From the NCBI GenBank assembly GCA_002429615.1, contig DJAN01000029.1, forward strand, positions 1 through 26,743: 26,743 nt of DNA. Direction: 5' to 3'. The notes under the pieces were generated by a model, which saw only the letters and a list, made by a program, of their open reading frames with translations, did not search any database and had not been told where the DNA came from. This document shows positions 15,426 through 22,545 of this stretch, piece after piece. The DNA comes from Lysobacteraceae bacterium UBA6001 (GTDB lineage: Bacteria; Pseudomonadota; Gammaproteobacteria; Xanthomonadales; Xanthomonadaceae). Each line of letters opens with the position of its first letter. The first letter of the stretch is position 1. The translations under genes were made by a program, and so were the position numbers.

Positions 15426-17678
15426 TCAGTAGCGCCAGTGGACGGTCACGCCATACGTGCGCGGCCGCACCAGGCCCTCGCCGGTGCCGTTGGTCTCCGA
15501 CACGCTGCGGGTGATGCCGCGCTTGTCGGTGAGGTTGCTGCCGAACAAGGTCACGTCGGTGGTGCCGAAGGTCATCCGGTAGCGCAGGTCGAACAGGTTG
15601 TAGTTGCCTTGGCGGTTCGGCGTGATGCCGGGGACGGCCGAGTTGAGGTCGCTGATGCCGCCGCCGACGTACTGGTGGGTCAGCGTCAGCGTGGGCTGGT
15701 ACAGCGCGTCGAAGTGGTAGCTGAGCAGGTTGCTCACCGTCCAGTCCGCCGAGCCGGGCAGCTGCGAGCCGGCCGGCGCGGTGCCGTAGTAGAGGATGAA
15801 AAGATCCTCGTCCAGGCGCGCGTGCTGCCAGGTCGCGGTGGTCTGCCATTCGAACGCATCCACCGGGCGCCAGGTCGCGGCGAACTCCACGCCGCGGCTG
15901 TACGCCTTGCCGCCGTTGCTGGCGTAGTTGTAGAAGTCCGGCGTCTGCAGGCGCAGCTGGATGTCCTTCCAGTCCACGTAGAACAGCGTGGCGTCGAGCA
16001 GCAGGCGGCCGTCGGCCCAGCTGGTGCGGGTGCCGAGTTCGTAGTTGATCAGGCTGTCGCTCTTGGAGCCCGACGGCACCGGATAGGCACTGAGCCCGGC
16101 GGTGTTCGGCTCGCCGAAGCGGAAGCCCTCGGAGACCAGGCCGTACACCATCACGTCGCTGCTCGGCTGCCAGGTCAGCGCGACCTTCGGGTTGAAGCCG
16201 TCTTCCTTGGTCTGCTGGGTGCTGACGATCGGGTCGCCCGGGTAGGTCGAGAAGCCCACCTGTGTGGAGGTTGTTTCCACCTTGTTGCGGAACAGGCGCC
16301 CGCCCACGGTGAGCTTCCATTGTTCGTTGAAGTGGAAGCTCGCTTCACCGAACAGCGCTGCTTCCGAACCGGTGAGGTGGGTAAAGAAGCTGTTGAAGAT
16401 TTCGCCGTCTGGCGCGATCACCGCGCCGCTGCCCGGCCCGAACAGCGAGGACTGGTCGAACGCCGCCGCCGCGCCCTGCGCGCCGATCTGCTCGTACAGG
16501 TCCTTGTCCGAATCGAAGTACATGCCGCCGACCAGCCAGTCGACACGGCCACCGGGCTTGGACGACAGGCGCAGCTCGATGCTCTTGCCGCGGCTCTCGC
16601 CGCCGGAATCGATATACAGCGGCGAGGTCAGGTCGAGGTCGAGGTCGGCGTTGTAGGCGCCGCGGATCGGCGTGTAGTCGAAGCGCCAGTCCTGCTGCTT
16701 CTTCTGGTAGGCGAGCAGCGCGGTCAGGTCGGCGAAGCCCAGGTCCTGGTCCAGGCGCAGGCTGTGCACGGCGATCTTGGTGTTGGTGAACTCCGGCAGC
16801 GCGGTATCGCGCTGCAGGTCGCCGAGGCCGGCGATCTGGTAGTTGTTGTCGTCGTTGTCGATGTTCTGCAGCAGGCTCAACCAGGTCAGCGTGGTGGCCT
16901 CGCTGGGGGTCAGCACGATCGACAGGCGGCCGCCATCCAGCTGGGTATCGTTGGAACCCTTCTGGCCGGTGCCGATGTTGTCCAGGAAGCCCGGATCGTC
17001 GCGGTACTGCGCCACCGCGCGTACCGCCAGCAGGTCCTGCTTGATCGGCACGTTGACCATCGCCTTGGCGCTGAAGCCGACATCGGCATTCCTGGTCTGG
17101 CTCACGGTCGCCTCGGCGGCGGCATCGAAGCCGCTGCTGTCGGCCACGTTGGCCACATAGTTCACCGCGCCGCCCATCGAGGCCGAGCCGAACAGCGTGC
17201 CCTGCGGGCCGCGCAGCACTTCCACCCGGTTGAGGTCGAAGGCGTCCACGTCGGGAATGGCGATGGTCCAGCCCGGCTCGGTCAGCGGCACCTCGTTGAG
17301 GAAGTAGCCGGTGGTGGGCTGGCCCTGCACGTTGCCCGAGCTGGTGGCGATGCCGCGCATCACCACGTGCGACACGCCCGGCTGGTAGTTGTTGAACACC
17401 ACGCCGGGGGTGCGCTGGATGTAGTCGGCCAGCGACTGCGCGCCGATGTCCTGCAGCTGCTGGTCGGTGACCGCCGAGACCGAGCCGGCGATCTCGCGGA
17501 CCGACTCCTTCAGCTTGCCGGCGGTGACCACGACGGTATCGAGGGTCTTGGCGGGGTCGCCGCCGGAGGCGTCCTGCGGCGCCTGCTGCGCCCAGGCGGG
17601 CGCGGCGGCGATCAGGCCGAAACAACAACCGAAACGGATGGCACGGGTGAGTTTGCGAACGTGGAGCTGCGACGGCAT
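15426..17678 (-). CDS. TonB-dependent outer-membrane receptor
   Basis: This 750-residue protein starts at ATG 17678, supported by AGGGGA 7 nt upstream and by a signal peptide (residues 1-30, cleavage at APAWA-QQ). A TonB box-like LDTVVVTA lies at 46-53. The plug domain (~55-175) has the usual motifs RTPGVVF, VVMRGIATSSG, VEVLRGPQGTLFGSASMGGAVNY. The rest forms a 22-strand barrel ending in YGVTVHWRY, with the terminal aromatic residue expected for outer-membrane insertion. There is no N-terminal signalling domain, so no FecI-type sigma cascade is expected. As first gene of the six-gene operon it should import the substrate from outside. The substrate is unknown: the downstream genes suggest a peptide-like or amide compound and nothing points to siderophores. 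Confidence 0.93.
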   Translation of the reverse strand: MPSQLHVRKLTRAIRFGCCFGLIAAAPAWAQQAPQDASGGDPAKTLDTVVVTAGKLKESVREIAGSVSAVTDQQLQDIGAQSLADYIQRTPGVVFNNYQPGVSHVVMRGIATSSGNVQGQPTTGYFLNEVPLTEPGWTIAIPDVDAFDLNRVEVLRGPQGTLFGSASMGGAVNYVANVADSSGFDAAAEATVSQTRNADVGFSAKAMVNVPIKQDLLAVRAVAQYRDDPGFLDNIGTGQKGSNDTQLDGGRLSIVLTPSEATTLTWLSLLQNIDNDDNNYQIAGLGDLQRDTALPEFTNTKIAVHSLRLDQDLGFADLTALLAYQKKQQDWRFDYTPIRGAYNADLDLDLTSPLYIDSGGESRGKSIELRLSSKPGGRVDWLVGGMYFDSDKDLYEQIGAQGAAAAFDQSSLFGPGSGAVIAPDGEIFNSFFTHLTGSEAALFGEASFHFNEQWKLTVGGRLFRNKVETTSTQVGFSTYPGDPIVSTQQTKEDGFNPKVALTWQPSSDVMVYGLVSEGFRFGEPNTAGLSAYPVPSGSKSDSLINYELGTRTSWADGRLLLDATLFYVDWKDIQLRLQTPDFYNYASNGGKAYSRGVEFAATWRPVDAFEWQTTATWQHARLDEDLFILYYGTAPAGSQLPGSADWTVSNLLSYHFDALYQPTLTLTHQYVGGGISDLNSAVPGITPNRQGNYNLFDLRYRMTFGTTDVTLFGSNLTDKRGITRSVSETNGTGEGLVRPRTYGVTVHWRY

Positions 17679-17782
17679 GGCACGGTCCCCTGGTGGCGAT
17701 GGAATGGGCCGCCGGTGCATCCCCGCTGGCGGCCTGCATGGCTTGGGATCGAGTGAAAGTGAAAACCGCCACCGCTGTCCAG

Positions 17783-17825
17783 CAGAATCAGCGGGTGGGT
17801 AGCTGTTGCCAAGATGATGATTCTG
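17783..17825. promoter_or_regulatory. Putative operator: spaced inverted CAGAATCA/TGATTCTG
   Basis: CAGAATCA at 17783-17790 is the exact reverse complement of TGATTCTG at 17818-17825, with 27 bp between. Centre-to-centre spacing is 35 bp, a little over three helical turns. The pair lies in the 267-bp promoter region between the TonB receptor and the Lrp-type gene and overlaps the candidate promoter. Binding by the adjacent regulator is inferred. Confidence 0.45.
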
Positions 17826-17835
17826 TTAGTGTTAT
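17806..17835 (+). promoter_or_regulatory. Candidate sigma-70 promoter for the Lrp-type gene
   Basis: TTGCCA (17806-17811, 5 of 6 consensus) is followed after 18 bp by TGTTAT (17830-17835, 4 of 6). On the opposite strand, TTGGCA (17812-17807) followed after 17 bp by a weak GATTCT could serve the receptor operon, so the two -35 boxes would overlap. The call rests on consensus match only. Confidence 0.35.
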
Positions 17836-17878
17836 TTCGCACAAAGCCGAAGATGTGGGTCGTATCACGGGCAAATAA

Positions 17879-17891
17879 CGCAGAATCTGCG
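17879..17891. promoter_or_regulatory. Putative operator palindrome CGCAGAATCTGCG
   Basis: This perfect palindrome (one central base) contains CAGAAT, the same core as the inverted pair ~60-95 bp upstream. It lies 55 bp before the Lrp-type start codon, a natural position for autoregulation. It is followed by another small palindrome, TGCCGGCA (17897-17904), and GGCAAAT occurs twice nearby (17870 and 17901). Confidence 0.45.
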
Positions 17892-17945
17892 GGACATGCC
17901 GGCAAATTGCGAACAACCTGCGGCGCACGCCGCTTCCGGAGCCCC

Positions 17946-18452
17946 ATGAGCGCCAAGGCCCTCGACCGCACCGACCTGAAGATCCTCGACGTGCTGCAGC
18001 AGGACGCGCGCATCACCAACCAGGCCCTGGCCGAGCGCGTGGCGCTGTCGCCCAGCGCCTGCCTGGCGCGGGTGCGCGCGCTGGAGGCGCGCGGGCTGAT
18101 CCGCGGCTATCGCGCGCACGTGGCGGTGGACCGCATCCGCTCGGTCACCGTCGTGCTGGCGCAGGTCACCTTCAAGCAGCACGCGCTGGAAGAGTTCACC
18201 GAGTTCGACCGGCGCATCCTGGCGATGCCCGAGGTGGTGGAGGCCAGCCGCATCTCCGGCGCCTACGACTACCTGCTGCGCGTGGTGGTCAACGACGTGC
18301 ATCACTGGAAGGACATCGCGCGCGTGCTGCTCGGCGGCGACTATGGCGTGGAGCGCATCGTCTCGCAGTTCCTGATGGACGAGGTCAAACCGTTCAGCGG
18401 CTATCCGCTGGTGGACGCCTCGGCGCGGCAGTCGACGCCACGCGGGGGCTGA
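17946..18452 (+). CDS. Lrp/AsnC-family transcriptional regulator
   Basis: This 168-residue protein has the AsnC-type winged helix at the N-terminus (LDRTDLKILDVLQQDARITNQ, then LAERVALSPSACLARVRALEARGLI, residues ~6-53) and a RAM effector-binding domain (~66-150, VTVVLAQVTFKQH, VVEASRISGAYDYLLRVVV). Such proteins form dimers to octamers, usually bind an amino acid, and regulate transport and catabolism genes next to them. The ATG at 17946 has GGAG 4 nt upstream; the frame is open further upstream but without homologous sequence. The gene is divergent from the TonB receptor operon and shares a 267-bp control region containing inverted CAGAAT motifs, so it is the natural candidate regulator of the operon, with an amino acid or related product as inducer. 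Confidence 0.92.
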   Translation: MSAKALDRTDLKILDVLQQDARITNQALAERVALSPSACLARVRALEARGLIRGYRAHVAVDRIRSVTVVLAQVTFKQHALEEFTEFDRRILAMPEVVEASRISGAYDYLLRVVVNDVHHWKDIARVLLGGDYGVERIVSQFLMDEVKPFSGYPLVDASARQSTPRGG

Positions 18453-18513
18453 GCGCGCTTCACCCGGTTTAGACGCTGCCGCACTGCATCATGGATTTAC
18501 CGCGGTGGTGTTG

Positions 18514-18531
18514 GGCATGCGCGGGCATGCC
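18514..18531 (+). other. Inverted repeat between regulator and next gene
   Basis: GGCATGC and GCATGCC form a perfect 7-bp stem around GCGG. It could mark the 3' end of the Lrp-type transcript or the leader of the next gene. There is no T tract. Confidence 0.3.
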
Positions 18532-18570
18532 ACGCCGCCTGCGGTATCCCCTCCACACGAGATGAGCGCC

Positions 18571-18867
18571 ATGTCCGATCGCATCGAAGCTGGCCAGATG
18601 GTGTTCGTGGCCGATGGCGAGATCGGCGTGGCCGGGGTGCGCGAGGTGCGGCCGCATGAGTCCACCTTCGTGATCAACGTGCAGAACGGCGGCGACTTCG
18701 TGCTGCCGATGAGCGCGGTGAAGGACGTGCATTCCGGCAAGGTGATCCTGGCCGTGGACAAGCTGCCCGAAGACGTGCGGCAGGCGCTGCGCCACCCGCA
18801 CGCGGCCGAATTCCGCAGCTCCACCTATGCCGCCAGCGACCCGGGCGAAGGCGCGCTGAAGGACTGA
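18571..18867 (+). CDS. Small PRC-barrel/DUF2171-like protein
   Basis: This is a 98-residue soluble protein (MSDRIEAGQMVFVADGEIGVAGVREVRP...). A compact beta-barrel is suggested by VFVADGEIGVAGVREV, STFVINVQNGGDFVLPMSAVKDV and GKVILAVDKLP, a pattern I associate with PRC-barrel/DUF2171-like proteins that often accompany stress genes. The function is unknown. The start is uncertain: ATG 18571 has a GAG 4 nt upstream, while ATG 18562, three codons earlier, has no room for a binding site. The gene is independent of the Lrp operon and is separated from the next gene by about 200 bp in which I see nothing. Confidence 0.75.
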   Translation: MSDRIEAGQMVFVADGEIGVAGVREVRPHESTFVINVQNGGDFVLPMSAVKDVHSGKVILAVDKLPEDVRQALRHPHAAEFRSSTYAASDPGEGALKD

Positions 18868-19071
18868 TGCCGGCGTCCGCCAGGACGTTCGGCCTGCTCG
18901 AACAAGTCGATCGACCGGATGGCACGGCAAGCCATCGGGACGGCGCCATGCTGCGCGTCAACCAGCGCGGCTTTACGATCTCTTCCGCACGTCGCTGGCC
19001 CGTGGGTGGCCGACCCTGCGTTGGGTGATCGACCGTCCTTCCGATCCGCTGCGCTTTCCGTGGAGAACGAC

Positions 19072-19992
19072 ATGTACAAGCTGCTGCTGGCCTTCCTGCT
19101 GGCGATGACCGCCAGCGTCCCCGCGCTGGCTGACGTCCAACCCTTTCCCGCTTCTTTCAAGACCCGCGACATCGTCCACGACGATGCCACCCTGCATGTC
19201 CGCGTCGGCGGCAAGGGCCCGGCCGTGGTGTTGATCCATGGCTTCGGCGATACCGGCGACATGTGGGCGCCGCTGGCCGCCGCGCTGGCGAAGAACCACA
19301 CCGTCGTGGTGCCAGACCTGCGCGGCATGGGCCTGTCCTCGCATCCGGCCGGCGGATACGAGAAGAAGAACCAGGCCGCCGACATCCGCGCCATTCTCGA
19401 TGCGCTCGGCATCGACCACGCGGTCATCGTCGGCCACGACATCGGCACCATGGTCGCCTTCGCCTATGCGGCGCGCTACCCGGACAAGACCGACAAGCTG
19501 GTGGTGATGGACGCCCCGGTACCGGGCATTCCGCCGTGGGACCAGGTGGTGCGCAACCCGCTGCTGTGGCATTTCGACTTCGGCGGGCCGGACATGGAGC
19601 GGCTGGTGGCCGGGCGCGAGCGCATCTACCTGGACCGGTTCTGGAACGAGTTCGCCGGTGACCCGTCCAAGCTCGATGCCGCCATGCGCGACCACTACGC
19701 CGCCCTGTATGCGCGGCCCGACGCGATGAAATCGGCATTCGCGCAGTTCCGCGCCTTCCGCCAGGACGCGCAGGACAACGCAGCGGTGGTCGAGCACAAA
19801 CTGTCCATGCCGGTGCTGGCGGTGGGCGGCGGCAAGTCGTTTGGCGCGACCGAGGCCGTGGTGATGCGCAACGCCGCCAGCGACGTCACCGAACTGGTGG
19901 TGCCCGAGTCCGGGCACTGGCTGATGGAAGAGGCCACGGCCACCACGGTGGCCAACGTACAGGCCTTCATCGACGCGCCGAAGCGCCGCTAG
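19072..19992 (+). CDS. Exported alpha/beta hydrolase, Cif-like epoxide hydrolase family
   Basis: This is a 306-residue protein. ATG 19072 has GGAGA 5-6 nt upstream and starts a signal peptide (MYKLLLAFLLAMTASVPALA-D). The nucleophile elbow is VGHDIGT, placing an aspartate (D123) where lipases have serine, as in epoxide hydrolases and haloalkane dehalogenases. Oxyanion motif: HGFGDTGDMW (56-65). Base: H282 in PESGHWLMEEA. The signal peptide, the HDIG elbow, WHFDF (166-170) and the ending PESGHWL.EE resemble Cif of Pseudomonas aeruginosa, a secreted epoxide hydrolase. From memory of Cif, its unusual relay glutamate in MEAP is replaced here by D147 (MDAP), and the tyrosine pair in EYYRAL that opens the epoxide is replaced by AQFRAF (224-229). 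A ring-opening role is therefore doubtful; dehalogenase or esterase-like activity is possible. Confidence 0.85.
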   Translation: MYKLLLAFLLAMTASVPALADVQPFPASFKTRDIVHDDATLHVRVGGKGPAVVLIHGFGDTGDMWAPLAAALAKNHTVVVPDLRGMGLSSHPAGGYEKKNQAADIRAILDALGIDHAVIVGHDIGTMVAFAYAARYPDKTDKLVVMDAPVPGIPPWDQVVRNPLLWHFDFGGPDMERLVAGRERIYLDRFWNEFAGDPSKLDAAMRDHYAALYARPDAMKSAFAQFRAFRQDAQDNAAVVEHKLSMPVLAVGGGKSFGATEAVVMRNAASDVTELVVPESGHWLMEEATATTVANVQAFIDAPKRR

Positions 19993-20003
19993 GACTGCCG
20001 CGA

Positions 20004-20029
20004 CGCCTGCCGGGGCTGCCCGGCAGGCG
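20004..20029. terminator. Bidirectional terminator-like hairpin
   Basis: CGCCTGCCGGG and CCCGGCAGGCG form a perfect 11-bp stem with a GCTG loop, placed in the 51-bp gap between two convergent genes (stops at 19992 and 20044). No T tract is present on either side, but position and stability argue for transcript-end function. Confidence 0.65.
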
Positions 20030-20043
20030 AGAGGGTTGTGGCG

Positions 20044-20856
20044 TCAGAAGCGATAGCTCACGCCACAGCGCAGGCCGCTGTCGGTGAAGCGCAGGTTGCC
20101 GGTGAAGCTCGACGTATCCGCATCGGCGTCGATCCGCCGCATGGTGTAGTCCAGCCAGAAGCCCCAGCGCTGCCATGGGAACCATTCGACGCCGGCGCGG
20201 CCATAGGTCACGTCGGCATCGATGTCGTTGATGTCGGCGGTGAAGTAGCCGATGTCCGCGCCCAGCCGCCAATGCTCGCCGGGCGCCCAGCGCCAGCTGG
20301 CGCCGATCGCCGGTGCCGGCAGGTCCGCCTCGACTTCCTCGCGGCGCTGCGCACCGGCCGAGCCGCCACCGGCATCCAGGGTAAGTGACAGGTCCAGCCC
20401 GAGCCGGTACCAGACCAGTCCCACGCGCGGGCCAAGCGCCCAGCGTTCGCGCTGGAACAACCAGTAGGTGTAGTCCAGTTCGTAGGCGTCCAGGTCGAAC
20501 TTCGCCTTGATCGTGCTGGTGGCGGTATACGTCGTGTCCTTGAAGCTGATATCGCGGCTGAGTTGCCGTCGCGAGTCGGCATCGTCGGTGTAGTAGGACA
20601 GATCGAACTGGTGGCGGTTGAACGGCCGCCAGGTCAGCGCGACCAGGCCGACGGTATTGCTTTTATCCAGCCCGAGATCCCGGCTCAGGTCGATGTCGGT
20701 GCCCTCGCGGGTCTCGCCATCGGCGCGCACGCGCGTATCGAAGTCGGTGGCGTAGCCGCCGACGCGCACATTGAAGGTATCCAGGGGTTCGACCGCCGTA
20801 GCGGGACGGGCGAGCAGCAACAGCGGTACCAGCACCACGGACGCAGAGGAACGCAT
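20044..20856 (-). CDS. Outer-membrane beta-barrel protein, unknown function
   Basis: This is a 270-residue protein with a signal peptide (MRSSASVVLVPLLLLARPATA, cleavage near residue 21) and AGGAG about 6 nt before ATG 20856. The mature chain is a series of amphipathic beta strands with alternating aromatic residues (FNVRVGGYATDFDTRVRAD, TVGLVALTWRPFNRHQFDLSYY, YELDYTYWLFQRERWALGPRVGLVWYRLGLDL, GFWLDYTMRR) and ends GLRCGVSYRF, with the C-terminal phenylalanine needed for BAM insertion. This looks like a barrel of about 10-12 strands. I cannot name a family beyond outer-membrane protein. It is convergent with the Cif-like hydrolase and in line with, but separated by a terminator from, the four-helix protein gene upstream. 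Confidence 0.82.
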   Translation of the reverse strand: MRSSASVVLVPLLLLARPATAVEPLDTFNVRVGGYATDFDTRVRADGETREGTDIDLSRDLGLDKSNTVGLVALTWRPFNRHQFDLSYYTDDADSRRQLSRDISFKDTTYTATSTIKAKFDLDAYELDYTYWLFQRERWALGPRVGLVWYRLGLDLSLTLDAGGGSAGAQRREEVEADLPAPAIGASWRWAPGEHWRLGADIGYFTADINDIDADVTYGRAGVEWFPWQRWGFWLDYTMRRIDADADTSSFTGNLRFTDSGLRCGVSYRF

Positions 20857-20960
20857 GACAGGCTCCTGGTCAGTCGCAAGGTGGAACGTTGGCGGGGTGC
20901 GGGGGTGGCGGCGAGTCTACGCCGTCGATGTCATGCCGATGTGCAGGCCGGGCCGGCACG

Positions 20961-20993
20961 GAAAAGAAGAAGGCCCCGCCGGAGCGGGGCCTT
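20961..20993 (-). terminator. Rho-independent terminator of the four-helix protein gene
   Basis: On the - strand, AAGGCCCCG and CGGGGCCTT form a perfect 9-bp stem around a 6-nt loop (20970-20993) and are followed by CTTCTTTTC, a T-rich tail. It starts 25 bp after the stop codon at 21018. This is the clearest intrinsic terminator in the window. Confidence 0.88.
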
Positions 20994-21017
20994 CGGTAAC
21001 GGCGCCGTGGTGGGCGG

Positions 21018-21473
21018 TTACGACGCCATCTTCAAGGCATGTTTGCGGTTGCGCATCACGTCGTGGCACTCGCGCACGCTCGGCAGCAGGGCCTGCACCT
21101 CGGCGCGGACGCTGGCGGGGGTGTCGTTGTCGGTGAGGGTGTCCTGGAAGGCGTGCAGCAGGCGATCCTCGGACTGTTCCAGCTCGGCGACGAAGCCGTA
21201 GTCGGTGTCGCCCAGCGCGGCGCGCACGCGGCCATAGACCTGCTGCATCGAACCGACCAGCGTGCCGTGTTCGGCCGGCTTGCCGCCAGCCGCAGCGACG
21301 TCGGCGCTCAGGCGGGTGACGATGTCCGCCTTGACGCCGGCGATGCGGGTGAACAGGCCGGACAGCTCGGGATTCTTCACCTTGCCGGCGGCTTCGGTGT
21401 AGAAATCCTTGCCGTCGCGGGCGATCTCGATGAGGTCGTTGAGGCTGTGCTCGATCTTGCTCTGGGTGCTCAT
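21018..21473 (-). CDS. PA2169-family (DUF2383) four-helix bundle protein
   Basis: This is a 151-residue, all-helical, ferritin-like protein. It begins MSTQSKIEHSLNDLIEIARDGKDFYTEAA, the usual opening of the PA2169/DUF2383 family, and continues with VKNPELSGLFTRIAGVKADIVTRL, GSMQQVYGRVRAALG and FVAELEQSEDRLLHAFQDTL. Several Glu/His positions could bind metal, but the canonical ExxH pairs of ferritins are not all present (SVRECHDVMRNRKHAL has a partial one). Members are cytoplasmic and often stress-induced; the reaction, if any, is unknown. ATG 21473 has AAGGAG 7 nt upstream. The gene stands alone, with a strong terminator behind it and a long gene-poor region before it. Confidence 0.88.
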   Translation of the reverse strand: MSTQSKIEHSLNDLIEIARDGKDFYTEAAGKVKNPELSGLFTRIAGVKADIVTRLSADVAAAGGKPAEHGTLVGSMQQVYGRVRAALGDTDYGFVAELEQSEDRLLHAFQDTLTDNDTPASVRAEVQALLPSVRECHDVMRNRKHALKMAS

Positions 21474-21915
21474 TCGGTAACTCCTTGTTGCGTGATTGGC
21501 AGTGGCTGCCGTGCGCCACTACCTTGGCGGCGGGCGCATAAAATCGTCGTGACTTCGCGTGAGGAGCATCGCGACGTTGCTGAGCGGTTAGAGGGGATTG
21601 CATGCATGGCGTGAAGCGCGCGGGACTTCTTCGAGCCATGTGCGCTGGCATGGCGCTAAGGGCGTTTCGTTTGAATATTCGAATTCAATGCGCGAAACGC
21701 CTTGCATAGAACGTTCGCTGAAGGTCGCGTGCGCGGCCGGAAGGCGAACAAGATGCGTAGGAGAATGGAACTTCTCGGTATCTGTGTGCTGGGCGCCATC
21801 GTGGCGGCCGCTTGGTGGGGTGCTACACCCGCAAAGCTTTCAGCGGGACGGTCGTCTGCGGTTGCCGTGCCCATGGCGTTCCCTGGCAAGCCGCGTCGCG
21901 CCGTCCCAGGACCTG
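21474..21915. other. Gene-poor region, 442 bp
   Basis: The promoter of the four-helix protein gene should lie in the first 100 bp. The middle is noticeably more AT-rich than its surroundings and holds a nested inverted repeat (21659-21703). A frame from ATG 21753 (MRRRMELLGICVLGAIVAAAWW...) starts like a membrane-anchored protein with AAGG upstream, but it runs out into the convergent gene ending at 21916 with no sensible C-terminus. It may be a gene remnant or a chance frame, so I do not call it. Confidence 0.5.
21659..21703. repeat. AT-rich nested inverted repeat
   Basis: The outer arms GGCGTTTCG (21661-21669) and CGAAACGCC (21693-21701) are perfect complements and can extend by two pairs outward. 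The inner arms TTGAAT (21671-21676) and ATTCAA (21683-21688) pair around ATTCGA. Together they form an almost continuous 15-17 bp hairpin with one asymmetric bulge. The core also contains GAATATTC and GAATTC palindromes, unusual in such GC-rich DNA. Confidence 0.6.
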
Positions 21916-22509
21916 CTAGCCGCGCACCGCGCGATACCACTCGGCCACATGGCGTGGCAGATGCTCGTCGGGATCAATGTCCAGTGCGAGATGGCTGTCG
22001 ATCACGTCGATAAGCACGCTGTAGGCGACACGTGGGAGGGCCAGCGCATCGGTACCGGACGGCATCTGCGCCTCGGCCCACCCGTAAAGCCGGTCCAGCT
22101 GCGCGCGCAGCGCCGCGTGTAGCCACGGTTTCAGCGGGTATATCCGGTAGCCCTGCTCCCCGAGCTGTCGCACGGCGCTCAGTACCTGCGCATTCGCACC
22201 ACGCACCCATTCGGTCTTGCCGCCGGCGCGCACCGGGATGGTCAACGGTGCGGGCGCGCGATGCGCCTTCAGGGGGCGCCGAAGCGCCAGCTCCAGGTCG
22301 CGCGCATCGCGCTGGGATTCGGCTTCCACCAGCATGCCGGCCTCCAGGTCGAAGAACTCGAACCAGCGCGGATGCAGCGTGCGGATGCGCCCCAGCGGAT
22401 CATGCGAGAAACCGATCTTGCAGAAGTCCTCCCACGCGCAGGGAAGCACGTAGGTGTAGCAGCGGCCATCGAGGCGGATGGCGTCGGACTCCGGCGGCAG
22501 GGCGGGCAT
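21916..22509 (-). CDS. GIY-YIG/T5orf172-like nuclease-family protein
   Basis: This is a 197-residue soluble protein. The N-terminal half (residues ~14-80) looks like the GIY-YIG superfamily in its T5orf172/MUG113 form: YTYVLPCAWEDFCKIGFSHDPLGRIRTLHP carries the YxY strand, the KIG strand and the arginine after SxDPxxR, and ESQRDARDLELALRRPLKAHR provides the helix with a conserved glutamate. APLTIPVRAGGKTEWVRG then gives the typical GxTEWFRG-like ending. The C-terminal ~90 residues are helical and not recognised. GIY-YIG proteins cut DNA; T5orf172 relatives in chromosomes are mostly uncharacterised. ATG 22509 has no good ribosome binding site. The preceding gene on the same strand ends 36 bp upstream, so co-transcription is possible. 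Confidence 0.7.
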   Translation of the reverse strand: MPALPPESDAIRLDGRCYTYVLPCAWEDFCKIGFSHDPLGRIRTLHPRWFEFFDLEAGMLVEAESQRDARDLELALRRPLKAHRAPAPLTIPVRAGGKTEWVRGANAQVLSAVRQLGEQGYRIYPLKPWLHAALRAQLDRLYGWAEAQMPSGTDALALPRVAYSVLIDVIDSHLALDIDPDEHLPRHVAEWYRAVRG

Positions 22510-22545
22510 GGCGACATGCTCGCACGGGCCGGCGCACGGCGATGT

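Noticed and set aside
8814..17678. Lasso-peptide degradation cluster (S9 isopeptidase plus TonB receptor)
   Set aside because: The S9 peptidase and TonB receptor pairing recalls AtxE-type loci, but no precursor, B or C maturation gene or FecI/FecR pair is present, and the permease, amidase and Lrp-type genes do not fit that pattern.
13427..17756. Long open frames on the + strand opposite the operon (13427-15367 and 15249-17756)
   Set aside because: They are mirror frames of the amidase, permease and receptor genes, caused by high GC at third codon positions. Their translations are Arg/His/Gln-rich with no family motif, and the opposite strand has clear proteins.
21753..22013. Possible small membrane-protein gene on the + strand
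   Set aside because: The first ~30 residues look plausible, but the rest is Arg/Pro-rich, overlaps the convergent GIY-YIG-like gene by ~100 bp and has no coding character. It is mentioned under the gene-poor region only.
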